Of a stretch of DNA of 64,000 bases, positions 1 through 8,635 are shown piece after piece. The stretch is from Tissierella simiarum (lineage in GTDB: Bacteria; Bacillota; Clostridia; Tissierellales; Tissierellaceae), in contig NZ_JAHLPM010000012.1 of the NCBI RefSeq assembly GCF_018917865.1, forward strand, positions 62,001-126,000, given 5' to 3'. Position 1 is the first letter of the stretch; the number at the start of each line of letters is the position of its first letter. The notes under the pieces are model-generated. The model was not told the DNA's origin, ran no database searches, and saw only the letters and a program-made list of their open reading frames with translations. The translations under genes were made by a program, and so were the position numbers.

Positions 1-93
1 GATATTTATATGGTTCCTACTATAGAAGGAGTTAGGGAAGGTAGAGACGAGTTTATTGAAAGAGCTATCGAAATAATTAAAGAAAGTTTTTAA
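1..93 (+). CDS. C-terminal end of an unidentified protein (5' end outside window)
   Basis: Only the last 30 codons are present, open from base 1 and ending in TAA. The tail contains MVPTIEGVREGRDEF followed by a charged helix. It is too short to assign to a family. A tail box and an attC-like site follow, so it is probably the product of a cassette whose start lies upstream. Confidence 0.5.
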   Translation, partial: DIYMVPTIEGVREGRDEFIERAIEIIKESF

Positions 94-150
94 TAAGACG
101 TATCATTTATCTTATGTGAAGGATTATAGCGGAAAAGATGTTGTCACTTC

Positions 151-229
151 TTATAACAGAGGCTTATCGACATTGGAAAGTAATTATCATAGGGAAATTT
201 CGACATCAATAAGCCTCAAAACGTTATGT
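151..229 (+). repeat. attC-like site, 79 bp (short-arm family)
   Basis: Outer boxes are TTATAAC (151-157) and GTTATGT (223-229). Inner arms GAGGCTTAT (159-167) and ATAAGCCTC (209-217) are perfectly complementary, and GACAT/CGACAT extends the fold inward. A 50-bp block just upstream (about 97-150) is shared with the sites at 1836, 4498, 12527, 38048 and 60050. The closest relative is the site at 36411. Confidence 0.8.
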
Positions 230-320
230 GACATTAAACACTAGTTTTTAAAGAAGAAATTATTTATATATTGAAGTATTTGGGGACTTCAATAAAACAT
301 CTATTTTGGAGGTGAAAACT

Positions 321-902
321 ATGAAAAAAACAGCTATTCTTATTTATAGCCAGTTTTGTAATTTTGAATTTAGTGTTGCATTAGAGATGCTTGCAATGGC
401 AGGTAAGTCTATTACTATATTTGCAAAATCATTAAGTCCATTGAGAAGTGAAGAAGGCTTAACTGTAATTCCAGATAAAACAATTAGTGAAATAAATATA
501 GAAGAATATGATTCATTGTTGTTGACTGGCTCAGCAGACATAAGAGAGGCAATAGAGGATGAAACTATTTTAGCATTCATTAAGAAATTTGATGGTGAAA
601 ATTTTATTATTGGAGCAATATCTATCGCACCACTTTTGTTAGTCAAAACAGGAATGCTTAATGGCAAAAAGTTTATGGCAGGCATAAACAAAGAAGAAAT
701 TTATGAGGAGGGTTTTTCAGAAGAAGATTTAAAACAGATGATTGGATGGGATGACAATATAGAAAATCCAGTACCCGAAGGATATATAAGAGAAGGAAAT
801 ATAATCACATCAATATCCTATAATTTTATAAAGTGGGCAATCGCTTTTGGTAATGCAGTTGGAATAGAAGTATATCCAGACTCTTTTGGGGTAAGTATTT
901 AG
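321..902 (+). CDS. DJ-1/PfpI-family protein lacking the catalytic cysteine
   Basis: 193 aa with the DJ-1/PfpI (type 1 glutamine amidotransferase-like) fold order: strand ILIYSQF, FEFSVALEML helix, LLLTGS turn near residues 66-71, and a nucleophile-elbow region IGAISIAPLLL near 97-107. In the family the elbow carries a cysteine; here it is Ser101, so the usual peptidase/glyoxalase chemistry is doubtful. The ATG at 321 is chosen over an upstream TTG because TTGGAGGTG at 306-314 is the ribosome binding site. It sits between two attC-like sites and is a single-gene cassette. A frameshifted relative lies at 60358. The family is confident, the function unknown. Confidence 0.85.
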   Translation: MKKTAILIYSQFCNFEFSVALEMLAMAGKSITIFAKSLSPLRSEEGLTVIPDKTISEINIEEYDSLLLTGSADIREAIEDETILAFIKKFDGENFIIGAISIAPLLLVKTGMLNGKKFMAGINKEEIYEEGFSEEDLKQMIGWDDNIENPVPEGYIREGNIITSISYNFIKWAIAFGNAVGIEVYPDSFGVSI

Positions 903-949
903 ATTTTGGCATAATCTTATAGCTCTTGGTAACTTTCGTATGCAACATC

Positions 950-1094
950 ATATAACACGGTATTTGCGTAAAGGTGCACTAGGTGCAATCTTAGAGTGTT
1001 GAGCACCACATCCATTCATCAGGAGCAAAACTCCACCAAGGGGTAATGATCTAGGGTTCAGCCCAGAGATGTCGCAAATACGAGGGCATTATAG
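950..1094 (+). repeat. attC-like site, 145 bp (TATTTGCG family)
   Basis: R''-like ATATAAC (950-956) and R'-like ATTATAG (1088-1094). The inner arms GTATTTGCG and CGCAAATAC are perfect 9-mers, offset by 3 nt on the left and 6 nt on the right, the spacer asymmetry expected of attC. The centre contains GGTGCAC...GTGAGCACC and GGAGCAAAACTCC hairpins. After R' a head box (GGAAATAGTGATATCGG) starts the next cassette. Confidence 0.85.
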
Positions 1095-1202
1095 GAAATA
1101 GTGATATCGGAGCTATTCTCTGATGTCTATAAAAAAATAAGGTGATACGTAATAGTAAAATGTTGAATGAAAGAATGATTTTATTTTGTGAGGTGAGTAA
1201 AT

Positions 1203-1751
1203 ATGGAGTTGACTTTAAAAACTGATAGATTGTTATTACATCAAATCACTGAAGAGGATTTTGAGTTTCTTATTAAGTTAGAAACACGACCTGAAAATAA
1301 AAAGTATGAGATGGAGGGGATTCCTCAAAAAGATAGTATTATTAAAAGATGTAAAGGGTTTATCGAAAGTACAAGAGGGTTACCTGAAGAAGGTGCAATA
1401 AGATATATTGTTTACAATGAAAAAAATGAAATGATTGGTGATGTTTCTTTAACTTGTAATTGGGAAAAAACAAAAGAATGGGAAATCGGATATGCATTTC
1501 TTAGTGAGTATTGGGGTAACGGCTACGCCACAGAAGCGGTCAGAAGCGTGATTAATTTTGCTTTTAAAGAACTGCGTATTCATAAGTTAATGGCTTTTAT
1601 TAATTCCGAAAATACAAGAAGTGTAGCTTTAGCAAAACGTATAGGTATGGTGCAAGAAGGACATATGCGTGAAGCAAGACTTATTGATGGAAAGTGGAAT
1701 GATGAATTTGTGTTTACTTTATTAGAAACAGATCTAGAGCCTGAAGCATAG
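1203..1751 (+). CDS. GNAT N-acetyltransferase, RimJ/RimL type
   Basis: 182 aa. Starts with TDRLLLHQITEEDFEFL (the RimJ/RimL-like N-terminal signature). The acetyl-CoA pyrophosphate loop is WGNGYATEA near residues 104-112, followed by a C-terminal NTRSVALAKRIGM helix. Such enzymes transfer acetyl from acetyl-CoA to an amine; the substrate is not predictable and could be a protein N-terminus, polyamine or antibiotic. GAGGTGA at 1190-1196 supports the ATG at 1203. It has its own attC on each side, so it is a typical one-gene cassette. Confidence 0.9.
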   Translation: MELTLKTDRLLLHQITEEDFEFLIKLETRPENKKYEMEGIPQKDSIIKRCKGFIESTRGLPEEGAIRYIVYNEKNEMIGDVSLTCNWEKTKEWEIGYAFLSEYWGNGYATEAVRSVINFAFKELRIHKLMAFINSENTRSVALAKRIGMVQEGHMREARLIDGKWNDEFVFTLLETDLEPEA

Positions 1752-1835
1752 TTAGTATAACCTGTAAGCTGCAATCTTTTTCGTATTCTTTATTTTATGC
1801 GAAGGATCATAGGAATAAAAGACATCATTACTTCC

Positions 1836-1962
1836 TAATAACATGGTATTTGTATAAAGGTGTACTAAGAGGGGTGATGTGCACTACATCCCTTCAGCGG
1901 CAGCAAAGGAGTATTCCTTTTGTGGGCTAGTTCAGGGACGTCGCAAATACTAGACGTTAGAC
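1836..1962 (+). repeat. attC-like site, 127 bp (TATTTGCG family)
   Basis: Left TAATAAC (1836-1842), right GTTAGAC (1956-1962), which matches GTTRRRY exactly. Inner arms GGTATTTG / CGCAAATAC. The shared tail box (TATTTTATGCGAAGGATCAT region) precedes it from about 1785. Confidence 0.8.
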
Positions 1963-2000
1963 GCAATTATTTTAGCTTTGATTGGAGGCATAGCATTAAT

Positions 2001-2825
2001 ATGAAAAAGATAGATAGCATTACAGATGATTTAAAGAAAAAAATATTAGAATTCCTGTATCATGATGAAATGTATAATGCTATATTGATTGAATTAATTC
2101 AAAATAATACGGATAATTTAGGTGAATTATATGTTAATGAAGCCAAAGAAGGAATAGCTGATATTTTACATATAAAGAATGATGGAAATTCAAATTTTAC
2201 CAACTTTTCATATACATCGAAAAATGGGTTAAAAGATATTGCATGTAAAATTAAGGGATTAAATTACAAGAAAATTTTATTGGCAGGAAAGTTGGAAGAT
2301 GTAAATAGTTTATTGAAAATATTAGAGTATAAAAGATCTATAACTCCTAACCTTTTTTATAAATTAGACATTGAAAAATATAATAATATACATGTGCAAT
2401 ATCAAGGTGAAATTAGACTTGCTAGTTTGAGTAGTGAAGATTTGGAAAGAGTAAAATATTTTACATCACGGTTCTTAGAGGCAGAAACAGAAGAAGAGAT
2501 TAAAGCAATAACTAGCACTGAAAAAATATTAGCGAAAATTAAAGCAGGGGTTTATATACTAGATTATAAAAATAACGCTATAGGAATGGCAAGATTTATA
2601 GGAAAAACTGATAATTTTACAGAAATCACAAGTGTTTATGTTGATAAGGCTTATAGAAACAAAGGATTTGGGAGAGAGTTAATTGGACATATGATAGAGC
2701 TTACCATTCGAGAACAAAAAGCTCCAGTATTAGTAACATCAGCATTAAACGTTTCTGCAATGAAAACATATGAATCCATGGGATTTGAAAGACAAGGAGA
2801 ATATGCATATGAGTTTCTAGATTAA
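2001..2825 (+). CDS. GNAT N-acetyltransferase with extra N-terminal domain
   Basis: 274 aa. The first 130 or so residues are a degenerate N-terminal domain. The C-terminal half is a GNAT domain with ITSVYVDKAYRNKGFGREL (acetyl-CoA loop YRNKGFG near 222-228) and the motif B region SALNVSAMKTYESMGF. The reading frame is open upstream through the attC, but ATG 2001 with TTGGAGG at 1982-1988 is the sensible start. Acetyl transfer is inferred from the fold; the substrate is unknown. One-gene cassette between attC-like sites. Confidence 0.88.
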   Translation: MKKIDSITDDLKKKILEFLYHDEMYNAILIELIQNNTDNLGELYVNEAKEGIADILHIKNDGNSNFTNFSYTSKNGLKDIACKIKGLNYKKILLAGKLEDVNSLLKILEYKRSITPNLFYKLDIEKYNNIHVQYQGEIRLASLSSEDLERVKYFTSRFLEAETEEEIKAITSTEKILAKIKAGVYILDYKNNAIGMARFIGKTDNFTEITSVYVDKAYRNKGFGRELIGHMIELTIREQKAPVLVTSALNVSAMKTYESMGFERQGEYAYEFLD

Positions 2826-2834
2826 AGCAACTGC

Positions 2835-2942
2835 GTCTAACAAAAGATTAGCAGACATCTCTTCATTAGGTACGAAGCACCGACTACGAAAAAAAGCTCT
2901 GAAGGTTCAGTTCAGAGACATAACTAATCCGAGACGTTAACT
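2835..2942 (+). repeat. attC-like site, 108 bp (GATTAG family)
   Basis: GTCTAAC (2835-2841) is a perfect RYYYAAC box and GTTAACT (2936-2942) is the right box. Inner arms AGATTAG and CTAATCC are complementary and flank ACAT / GAGACATAA. The centre has CGAAGCACCGACTACG and TCTGAAGGTTCAGTTCAGA hairpins. It shares no obvious interior sequence with the TATTTGCG family. Confidence 0.75.
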
Positions 2943-3064
2943 GAAAACAATACAAGAGGGTCAGTGTTACTACTGGCTGTTAGCAATATTGTAATTGAGT
3001 GTCATCTTATATAAATAAATAATATTCAATTATATATTTAACTAATAAGAAAAGTGGGAATAAA

Positions 3065-3400
3065 ATGGTTTATGACAACATAAATAAAACTATTACTATT
3101 GTGAGGCTATTTTTAAGGATATTCAAAAAATCGGATGCTGAAACTGTTACCAAACTATGTAATAACTACAATATATAAAAGTACACTCACACTACCGTAT
3201 CCATATACAATTGATTGTACTTTGCCATGAACAGAACATCATATTTATAACTTTAATGCTGATAAGTCATATGAATTTGCTATTTGTGATAGGCAAACAG
3301 GGACTTTATACGGTGCGATAGCATTATCTAATAATCAACGTTTTGAAAATGGTGAAATAGATTATTGGATTGATGTATTCTTATTAAGTCATGCTCACCA
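3065..3400 (+). pseudogene. Broken GNAT acetyltransferase cassette (frameshift, stop, 3' truncation)
   Basis: Conceptual translation gives SDAETVTKLCNNYNI, then after a frameshift near 3175 KSTLTLPYPYTIDCTLP, a TGA where a Trp is expected near 3224, then FAICDRQTGTLYGAIALSNN and GEIDYWIDV. This is the N-terminal two thirds of a RimJ/RimL-like GNAT; the acetyl-CoA loop is missing. It runs directly into the right half of an attC-like site, as if a deletion joined the gene interior to the repeat. Confidence 0.75.
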
Positions 3401-3484
3401 TATTTCTTCATCAGTGCAAGCGCGCCAAGGAGAAAGATTTTAAGGGGCTAGTTCAGGAACATCGTAGATGCGGGGCCGTTATAG
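3390..3484 (+). repeat. attC-like site, right part only
   Basis: The family-typical right half is present: ATTTCTTCATCAG, GGCTAGTTCAGGAACATCG, and the R'-like GTTATAG at 3478-3484. The left TATAAC box and arm are missing because the site is fused to the truncated GNAT gene. Confidence 0.6.
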
Positions 3485-3600
3485 GTGATGCTTTTGAGCG
3501 TCTTATTTAATAAAAAGAGGGGTTGTAAAGATAGATAATATATTCTAGAAGTTATTTATGGGTGTATTTGTGTTAGAATGTGTAATAAAGAAAAGTTATT
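3485..3600 (+). repeat. Shared cassette head (post-attC leader)
   Basis: The stretch after R' contains GTAAAGATAGATAATATATT followed by CTAGAAGTTATTTATG. It recurs almost unchanged at about 8410-8460 and 11905-11950 in front of unrelated genes. The repeated AT-rich GATAATATATT core could be a cassette-borne promoter, but no well-spaced -35 is evident. Confidence 0.5.
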
Positions 3601-3620
3601 ATTTACTGAGGAGGTAAATC

Positions 3621-4415
3621 ATGATTCATAAAATCTTTCAGTCAAAAAGAGGAGAAGTGCATTACTGGATTAATCTACCTCAGACGAATACTAATTGTAT
3701 TGTATTTTTACATGGTATGACAGCAGATCATTCTATGTTTGATAATCAAGTTAAATATTTTAATACTATGGCTAAAACATTAGTTCTTGATTTACCATTA
3801 CATGGAAATTCCAGACCATATGATGATTTTTCTTATAAAAATTTAGCAGAAGATTTATATGAAATTCTCGAAATGGAAAATGAAGATAATATTATTATTG
3901 TTGGGCAATCTATGGGTGGTTATTTAGCTCAAGAATACGGGATATTATTTCCAGATAAAGTGAAAGGGATGGTTTTAGTAGATACAAATCCTTATGGACA
4001 TCAGTATTATTCTAAATTGGAACGTTATCTTCTCTCAATGATGGGAATATTATCTAAGCCGTTTCCATATCAGATGTTGTTAAAAAGTATAGCAAAGAGG
4101 TCTACGACGACAAAAGAAGCTTACGAAAACATGCATCAAGCTATTTCAAAGCTTAATAAGAAAGAAATTATTAATATTATGAATCAGGCGTATAGGGATT
4201 TTTTGAAGAAAACAGATACTGTCACTTTTAATTTTCCTGTTTTGCTTGTTGTTGGAGACAAAGATACTACAGGTAATGTAATTAAATATAATAAAATGTG
4301 GGCTAAGAATAATAATTATTCATTAAAGTATATAAAGAACGCAGCTCATAATTCTAATGTGGATAATCCAAAGGAATTTAACAAAATATTAGAGTCTTTT
4401 CTTCACAAATTATAA
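3621..4415 (+). CDS. Alpha/beta hydrolase
   Basis: 264 aa with a canonical alpha/beta-hydrolase layout: oxyanion-hole HGMTADHS near 31-38, nucleophile elbow GQSMGG with Ser97, acid Asp in VVGDKDTT near 213-215, and His243 in AAHNSNVDNP. No signal peptide, so probably cytosolic esterase/lipase-like hydrolysis of an unknown substrate. GAGGAGG at 3608-3614 supports the ATG. It stands alone between a partial and a full attC-like site. Confidence 0.9.
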   Translation: MIHKIFQSKRGEVHYWINLPQTNTNCIVFLHGMTADHSMFDNQVKYFNTMAKTLVLDLPLHGNSRPYDDFSYKNLAEDLYEILEMENEDNIIIVGQSMGGYLAQEYGILFPDKVKGMVLVDTNPYGHQYYSKLERYLLSMMGILSKPFPYQMLLKSIAKRSTTTKEAYENMHQAISKLNKKEIINIMNQAYRDFLKKTDTVTFNFPVLLVVGDKDTTGNVIKYNKMWAKNNNYSLKYIKNAAHNSNVDNPKEFNKILESFLHKL

Positions 4416-4497
4416 GCATTAGTTTATTAGACTATAATCCAATCAAAACACATCATTTATTTTATATCAAGTCTATAGTAAAAAGCATCATCACTTC

Positions 4498-4640
4498 CTA
4501 TAACAACGTATTTGCGTGAAGGTGAACAAGGGCACAATCTTAAGTGATGTGCACCACGTTTTCACTAGGAGCAAAGCTCCACTATGGGGTAGTACTCTGG
4601 TGTTCGGTTCAGGGATGTCGCAAATACAGGGATGTTATCT
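4498..4640 (+). repeat. attC-like site, 143 bp (TATTTGCG family)
   Basis: CTATAAC (4498-4504) and GTTATCT (4634-4640). Arms GTATTTGCG / CGCAAATAC, with GGAGCAAAGCTCC in the centre. Preceded by the shared tail box (about 4443-4497). Confidence 0.85.
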
Positions 4641-4738
4641 GACAAGCCATGTTTTATTAAAGTATAATAATAGCTATATAAATTGTAGATGTTAAATGAG
4701 GGATGTTAGATTTAATACTAAAGTAGAGGTGTTAATTA

Positions 4739-5339
4739 ATGAATATTCAAAATGAAGCAAATAAAAAATCATGGTCATATAGGGCATATGAGTTTTGGAT
4801 AAAAAATACAGGTTTACCGCATGAAGTTGCTATTGACATGAAAAAACAACCTGAAAAATATTTAAGAAGACACTTGGAATTTCTTAGTGAGGTAAGTGGA
4901 AAGAAGATTATAAATCTTCTTGGATCAAATGGGAAAAAGGCTATACCGTTAGCTATACTTGGGGTTGAAGTAACTATTGTTGACATTTCTGAAGAAAAGC
5001 TATACTTGGAAATATCTAAATGATGATTTTTATAACACAATGGTTCATTTTAGAAAGGATATTAGTGATATAAGAAATAAAAGAATTAAATCGGTAGAGG
5101 AATTAAACAAACGAATCTCTGAATATTGGATGAGTCCTTATACTGATGATCAGATTAAGAATGAAATACCAAAATTGAAGCATTTTAGACTATATAGTTT
5201 TGGGAATGATATTTGGGGCATAATACATGATTGTTTTGGCAAGAGTGCAGTCTTTGACACTCTGAAAGAGCCAGGGAAATTTCCTATCATGTATAATAAA
5301 TCATTAGATAAAATTGGACATGGGGAATTTAAAATTTAA
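4739..5339 (+). pseudogene. Disrupted SAM-dependent methyltransferase-like gene
   Basis: The 5' part (ATG 4739, RBS AGAGGTG) encodes a methyltransferase-like N-terminus: WSYRAYEFWIKNTGLP, then INLLGSNGKKAIPLAILG and VTIVDISEE, i.e. motif I and the acidic residue after beta-2. The frame stops at 5021-5023. From about 4990 another frame continues to 5339 with SEYWMSPYTDDQIKN and FRLYSFGNDIWGI, which I do not recognise as the rest of the same enzyme. Either an internal deletion with frameshift or a fusion of two cassettes. Probably inactive. Confidence 0.6.
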
Positions 5340-5389
5340 TATTCACTCTTTGGAATATTATGAGTCATTAAATATAAGGGGGGATTCAA

Positions 5390-6505
5390 ATGATTTGGAG
5401 AATGAAAGAATTAGAAAAACTTTTAAACTTGATTGACTATAATCAATTGTGAGATAAGTTTACAAAAACAAAGTATGCAATATATAATGATAAAAATTTC
5501 TATATTAATGATAACGTGGGAATAGATATTGACTTAATAAAAAAGGGTTCATGTTTTGTTGGAAATGTAGATGAAAGATTTATGGGGAATACTGCCATTT
5601 CAATTAACAATAATTATGTAGCAATTTGGAACGAAGATACTATCTCTAAAGATATTGATAATGTAAAACTAGCATCACTCATTATCCATGAAATGTTTCA
5701 TGGTTTTCAGTCTGCAAATGGTGAAAAAAGGTTTCCTAATGAACTATTAGGTGTTGATTATCCAATTACAATTGAGAATATTAATCTACGGATGTTGGAA
5801 AGACAGTATCTTCTAGGTGTAAATATTGAAAATAATAAAGAAAAAAAGATGGAATTACTAACTTTGTATTTTAAAGTCAGAAATAAAAGAGAAAAGCTTA
5901 TAGGAAGTATCATAGAATATGAAAAAGCCATAGAAAGCGTTGAAGGAACAGCAGTATATGTAGAATATAAAGCACTTACTCAGTTAGCTTCAAATAACCG
6001 AAATTCAATTTTAGAAGAATATATAAAAGGATTTACAGAAATAAATGAAGAAAATCTAAAAATAAGACACAGTACATATAATCAAGGTTTGTTATTAAGT
6101 TTAATTGCAGACGAATATATACCAAACTGGAAGAGTAAGCTTGATAATAGTGAATTATTTCTAAGTGATTTCATTAAAAGTGAATTAGAGATAAAAGAGG
6201 TAAGAGAGATAAATATCGAGTATAAACATGGAAATCTAAAGGAAATTGAGCAGTGCATTATTAACTGGGAAGAACAAAGAGATAAAGTATTTGATGAGTT
6301 CGAAAGAAAATGCAAGCTAAATAGTTTGGAAGAGGGGTTTCAAGTAACAGGTCTTGATCCTATGAATATTGTAAAAAGAAATCAAGAAATCATACATAAA
6401 AATTTTTTAAGAGTAAAGATAGGAGAATGTGAACAGATAATTAAAGGACCAGTTAGGGCAGTAATTGGAGATCATTTGTTTGATGTAAAGAAAATTGAGT
6501 GGTAA
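5390..6505 (+). pseudogene. Putative zinc metallopeptidase (HEMFH) with in-frame TGA at codon 21
   Basis: An AAGGGGGGAT ribosome site at 5376-5384 precedes ATG 5390. The frame reads MIWRMKELEKLL... and meets TGA at 5450-5452 where Trp would fit (NQL-W-DKF), then is open to 6505. The open part carries HEMFHGFQ (HExxH zinc motif, about residue 100 of the full frame) and a later ESVEGTAVYVEY segment that could give the third ligand. An internal restart near 5516 (GTG) lacks a convincing ribosome site. Likely a recently inactivated peptidase-like cassette; family not identified. Confidence 0.6.
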
Positions 6506-6515
6506 TAATAACGTT

Positions 6516-6661
6516 TCATAACATTATATTTGCAAAGGTGCATGAGGGTATATTCTTAGGACGATGATGCTGTACTATATCCATTCACTGGGAGCATAGA
6601 TTATCAGGGAAAGTACTTTAAAATTCGTTTCAAGTAAATCATAAATATGAAAACCTTAGAT
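6516..6661 (+). repeat. attC-like site, degenerate
   Basis: Left TCATAAC (6516-6522), then ATTATATTTGCAAAGGTGCA as in the TATTTGCG family and TATCCATTCACTGGGAGCA. The right half is altered: AATCATAAATATG replaces CGCAAATAC and CTTAGAT (6655-6661) replaces GTTAGAT. Probably unable to recombine. Confidence 0.5.
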
Positions 6662-6717
6662 GATATTGCGTGCTAGTTTAATAATATAGAGTAGGATTAT
6701 AAGGAGGAAGTACAATT

Positions 6718-7200
6718 ATGATAGAATTACGTAAAATTACATGGGATAATTGGGAGGAGTGCATTAATCTAAAAGTTACTGAAGAACAGGATAACTTTAT
6801 AGCATCTAATATTTATAGCATGGCACAATCGTATGTAGCTTTATTAAATGATGAGCTACCGCCTATGACATATGCCATTTATAATGATGATATAATGATA
6901 GGTTTTGTTATGCTATATCATGAAACATCAGAGGAAAATGAATATGGCGATGAAGAGTGTTATGGTGTGTGTAGATTTATGATTGATAAACGATACCAGG
7001 GAAAAGGTTATGGCAAGGAAGCATTTGCTAAGTCACTTGAGTTAATTAAAACTTTTCCACAGGGTGAAGCTTCAGCTGTTTATATTTCTTATTATCCTCA
7101 AAATATTGTAGCTAAGAATCTTTATGCAACATTTGGTTTTGTAGAAACAGGTGCAGTTAATGATGATGGTGAATTAATAGCAAAACTAAATTTAAGATAG
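6718..7200 (+). CDS. GNAT N-acetyltransferase, spermidine-acetyltransferase (BltD/PaiA-like) type
   Basis: 160 aa. NWEECINLKVTEEQDNFIASN at the N-terminus is typical of the BltD/PaiA-like spermine/spermidine acetyltransferase group. Acetyl-CoA loop RYQGKGYG is at 92-99, and NIVAKNLYATFGFVETG is motif B. Likely acetylates a polyamine or related amine; this is inference from family resemblance. AAGGAGGAAG lies 8 nt upstream. A paralogue is at 12751. Confidence 0.9.
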   Translation: MIELRKITWDNWEECINLKVTEEQDNFIASNIYSMAQSYVALLNDELPPMTYAIYNDDIMIGFVMLYHETSEENEYGDEECYGVCRFMIDKRYQGKGYGKEAFAKSLELIKTFPQGEASAVYISYYPQNIVAKNLYATFGFVETGAVNDDGELIAKLNLR

Positions 7201-7230
7201 TACAAGTGTAAATAGTATGAGGAAGCAAGT

Positions 7231-7254
7231 ATTGCAAATACAAAAACGTTAGGA
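7231..7254 (+). repeat. attC-like site, right end only
   Basis: TTGCAAATACAAAAACGTTAG carries the right arm and R'-like box (GTTAGGA, 7248-7254). No left end is found within the 30 bp back to the preceding stop codon, so this is a deletion remnant. Confidence 0.5.
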
Positions 7255-7395
7255 GACACTTCAATATCAAGAAAGGTTTTAATTATAAGAGATGGTAGAT
7301 GTAGGGAGGCACTGTTATAAGAGGATATTTTCGAATATGAGGTTTGGGAATACAAGAGTTAGGAGAAAGTTTTAAATGCGGAGGTATGAAGATAA

Positions 7396-8211
7396 ATGAA
7401 ATTAAATACTGAAATAATTGAACAATATTTTTCTAATAAATCGATAAATAACATGATAGATCATTGGATATTTAGGTCGATAGTTCCAGGAAAACATATG
7501 TATCAGGAACCACTCAAAGAAAATTATGATAGACTGAAAAATATCTATGAAATGTTATTGAAATCATTAAGAGATTTTAAACCCTTAAATTCACAGTTAT
7601 GGGAACAATTCTTTGGAGAGTACAATGCTTTATCAGAAGATGTAACTGTATATATTATAGTCGGCTCACCTGATCCATATGATTCAATGATTAGACAGGA
7701 TAAAGAAGGAAATAAATGTATAATTTTTGATTTAGAACGAATACGCTCATATTCTGAAAATGATGATAAAATTTCAGAAATCATTATGCAGTTAATTACT
7801 CATGAGATAGCGCATATTTATATAAAGAAGAAGTATCGAAGTTCTAGTATTGAAGATTCAATTTATGAAAATTTACGATATATTGTTTTTAATGAAGGTA
7901 TTGCGCATTTCTTATCTTTTGACAAAGAGGTTTTATCAACTGATTGGTACACTAATGAAATGATGGAGAGAAAAGAAAAGGCATACTCAACCTTACTTAA
8001 TGAAATGAAAAATAATTCTCAAGATAGGAAAGATGAAATATTGGCTAGGGCTAATAGTGGAAAGTATTGGGACAAGTTTGGTGCTATTTCAGGACTTTTT
8101 GCTATTGTAGATTACTATAATAGTCATAATAAAGATTTGATATGTTTTAGAGAAATCTTTAAAGAAGGACCTGATATACTTTTAGAAACTATTAATGTTA
8201 GTAATAAATAA
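7396..8211 (+). CDS. Putative zinc-dependent peptidase (HEIAH)
   Basis: 271 aa. The zinc-binding HEIAH is at 136-140, inside QLITHEIAHIYIKKKY, and a downstream NEGIAHFLSF supplies a plausible third ligand (Glu near 163), a gluzincin-like arrangement. No signal peptide or membrane segment is seen. The exact family is not recognised, though the predicted-protease layout resembles other small clostridial HExxH proteins and the gene at 18569. GCGGAGGTATG lies upstream of the ATG. Cassette between a remnant and a full attC-like site. Confidence 0.7.
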   Translation: MKLNTEIIEQYFSNKSINNMIDHWIFRSIVPGKHMYQEPLKENYDRLKNIYEMLLKSLRDFKPLNSQLWEQFFGEYNALSEDVTVYIIVGSPDPYDSMIRQDKEGNKCIIFDLERIRSYSENDDKISEIIMQLITHEIAHIYIKKKYRSSSIEDSIYENLRYIVFNEGIAHFLSFDKEVLSTDWYTNEMMERKEKAYSTLLNEMKNNSQDRKDEILARANSGKYWDKFGAISGLFAIVDYYNSHNKDLICFREIFKEGPDILLETINVSNK

Positions 8212-8230
8212 GTTCGAGGTAAGTAGCTTC

Positions 8231-8367
8231 GCCTAACAATGTATTTACGCAAGGGTGCACTAGTGTACCCTTTTATAGTAATGAGCACTACATCCATTCA
8301 CCGGGAGCAAAGGGGGGAGTACTCTGGGGTTCGGTTCAGGGATGTTGCAAATACTTGGACGTTATAG
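8231..8367 (+). repeat. attC-like site, 137 bp (TATTTGCG family)
   Basis: GCCTAAC (8231-8237) is a perfect RYYYAAC box and GTTATAG (8361-8367) the right box. Arms GTATTTACGC / TTGCAAATAC leave an unpaired base on one side, like attC extrahelical bases. The interior includes GGTGCAC and ATGAGCACTACATCC. Confidence 0.88.
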
Positions 8368-8475
8368 GAAATGGTGATATCGGGGTTGATTTTGGGGTCT
8401 TGTTTGAAAAAAAGAGATGTTGAAAAGATAGATAATATATTTGAGAAGTTATTTATGATATATTTGTAAAATATT
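8368..8475 (+). repeat. Shared cassette head (post-attC leader)
   Basis: Begins GAAATGGTGATATCGGGG and continues with GATAGATAATATATT and GAGAAGTTATTTATGATA. It matches the heads at 3485 and 11850 although the downstream genes are unrelated. The remainder up to 8635 shows nothing recognisable. Confidence 0.5.
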
Positions 8476-8635
8476 ATGACATACAGATGTCATATTTAAT
8501 GTGTTATTATGGAAAATAGATAGCAGGTTTTAGTAGTTGACGATATTGAATTTTGGTTTGAAAAGGCGAGATATTCTTTATATATATGGATATTGAGTAG
8601 AAACAATAATGAAAGCCTGTGAAAAAGGAGGGTGT

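Noticed and set aside
950-1094. attC-like palindromes as ordinary terminators or riboswitches
   Set aside because: They lack T runs after the stem, begin right after stop codons of unrelated genes, and share outer recombination-type boxes while the interiors differ.
1920-2000. Extended N-terminus of the GNAT gene at 2001
   Set aside because: The open frame upstream runs through the attC R' box; the ribosome site at 1982-1988 fits ATG 2001.
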